DNA from: Liopterus haemorrhoidalis | Taxonomy: Eukaryota; Arthropoda; Insecta; Coleoptera; Dytiscidae | Direction: 5' to 3' | Assembly (NCBI GenBank): GCA_963971575.1 | Contig: OZ020611.1 | Coordinates: 26,333,279 to 26,397,278 of the forward strand | Length of the DNA: 64,000 nt | Part shown: positions 63,430 through 64,000 of the stretch, piece by piece | Numbering within the stretch: position 1 is the stretch's first letter | How the letters are laid out: the number at the start of each line of letters is the position of its first letter | The notes under the pieces: model-generated | Told to the model about the DNA's origin: nothing | Database searches by the model: none | The model's input: the letters and a program-made list of their open reading frames with translations, nothing else | Made by a program: the position numbers and the translations under genes

Positions 63430-64000
63430 AGAGATGAGTCGTTCATGAACGAATCGCCTCATTGAGCCGGATCAGTACACTGACCGAAGTAACACGGTTC
63501 ACCAAATTGAAAAGAGCCGGCTCACAGCTCACTGCATAATTTCAAGTTTCAAGGATACAATTGATCGGGCGATTGTGAGCAGTGACCGGAATGATCCGGA
63601 TCTGGATCGATGTCATGTTGAACTTCGCGAGAACTCGGCTTGCAATGTATTATCGTAAGTGTATTTTGTCATAAATTTGTAGGGCAGTCTATTTGAAACT
63701 AATATGCTTAGTCTGTACTTTCTTACAACCATACTATATAAAAATATTAAAAATATTGCCCAAATCCCAGATGTCCGATTTATAAGGGCAATGAACACCG
63801 CCATAAACTTAACACATCTGTTTTAAAATACAGTAGCTACATAAAGTGAATTGTTTGTTTACTGTTGACCCGGCAAAAATGTTAAATAATTCACTTCTAC
63901 AGATTTTTATTTATCTAACTTGTTCATATAATACAAGAGCCGTCTGAGTGATGTTCTACCTACATATTGCCAACCAACAACCGTATTGAACGAACGACCG
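63430..64000. mobile_element. possible hAT-type element cut by the window end
   Basis: TAGAGATGAGTCGTTCATGA at 63430 looks like a hAT terminus. GAACGAACGACCG at the window edge resembles the beginning of its inverted partner. The right terminus is outside the window. Confidence 0.4.

Overview
The window is nuclear DNA of an animal, almost certainly an insect. It is AT-rich and intron-dominated, and carries mariner, hAT, PIF/Harbinger, piggyBac, gypsy and non-LTR elements plus eukaryotic tRNA genes. The only host protein-coding gene I recognise is a plus-strand rdgC/PPEF-type serine/threonine phosphatase. Three of its exons lie at 24078-24171, 34037-34188 and 40838-41005; their splice phases fit together exactly and their introns are 9.9 kb and 6.6 kb. 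No other rdgC exon was recognised.

Almost everything else is mobile DNA, often nested. (1) 8911-14763 is a complete gypsy-type LTR retrotransposon. Its two 236-bp LTRs look identical by eye, it has a 4-bp target duplication, a gag ORF, a probable -1 frameshift site and an intact 1495-codon pol ORF. Downstream of the integrase, pol carries a macrodomain closely resembling the TARG1/OARD1 ADP-ribosyl hydrolase, with both family catalytic residues conserved. (2) A roughly 1.1-kb repeat ('family A', seven copies) has the architecture of non-autonomous Helentrons (HINE/DINE-1-like): a 5' inverted repeat, a (GTCT)n array, a matching 3' subterminal repeat and a terminal hairpin. Each copy carries, at one fixed position, a different tRNA-like cassette with Pol III A and B boxes followed by a T-tract. 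(3) Three identical tRNA-Ser(AGA) genes lie in a 276-bp tandem array inside nested hAT transposons within an rdgC intron.

Layout. 1-8900: non-LTR and mariner relics, families A, B and C, and a large inverted pair of B copies. 8911-14763: the macrodomain gypsy element. 14764-23750: families A, B and C, a layered mariner, Harbinger-type MITEs and a Harbinger derivative with a MADF gene fragment. 24078-41005: the rdgC exons and their transposon-packed introns (mariner plus hAT, Harbinger, the hAT stack with tRNA-Ser genes, a deleted mariner, a hAT with ATCGAT arrays, a piggyBac MITE). 41006-64000: further intronic or intergenic DNA with MITEs, a nested pair of family A copies, an RTE-like non-LTR ORF, an RNase H-bearing non-LTR element split by a Tc1-like element, and a long foldback element.

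Apart from rdgC and the tRNA genes the parts do not form a pathway. What they share is repeated insertion of transposons into transposons, and two independent cases of mobile elements carrying host-derived genes (a macrodomain and tRNA-like genes). All assignments come from reading the sequence and remembered family features; no database search was run.
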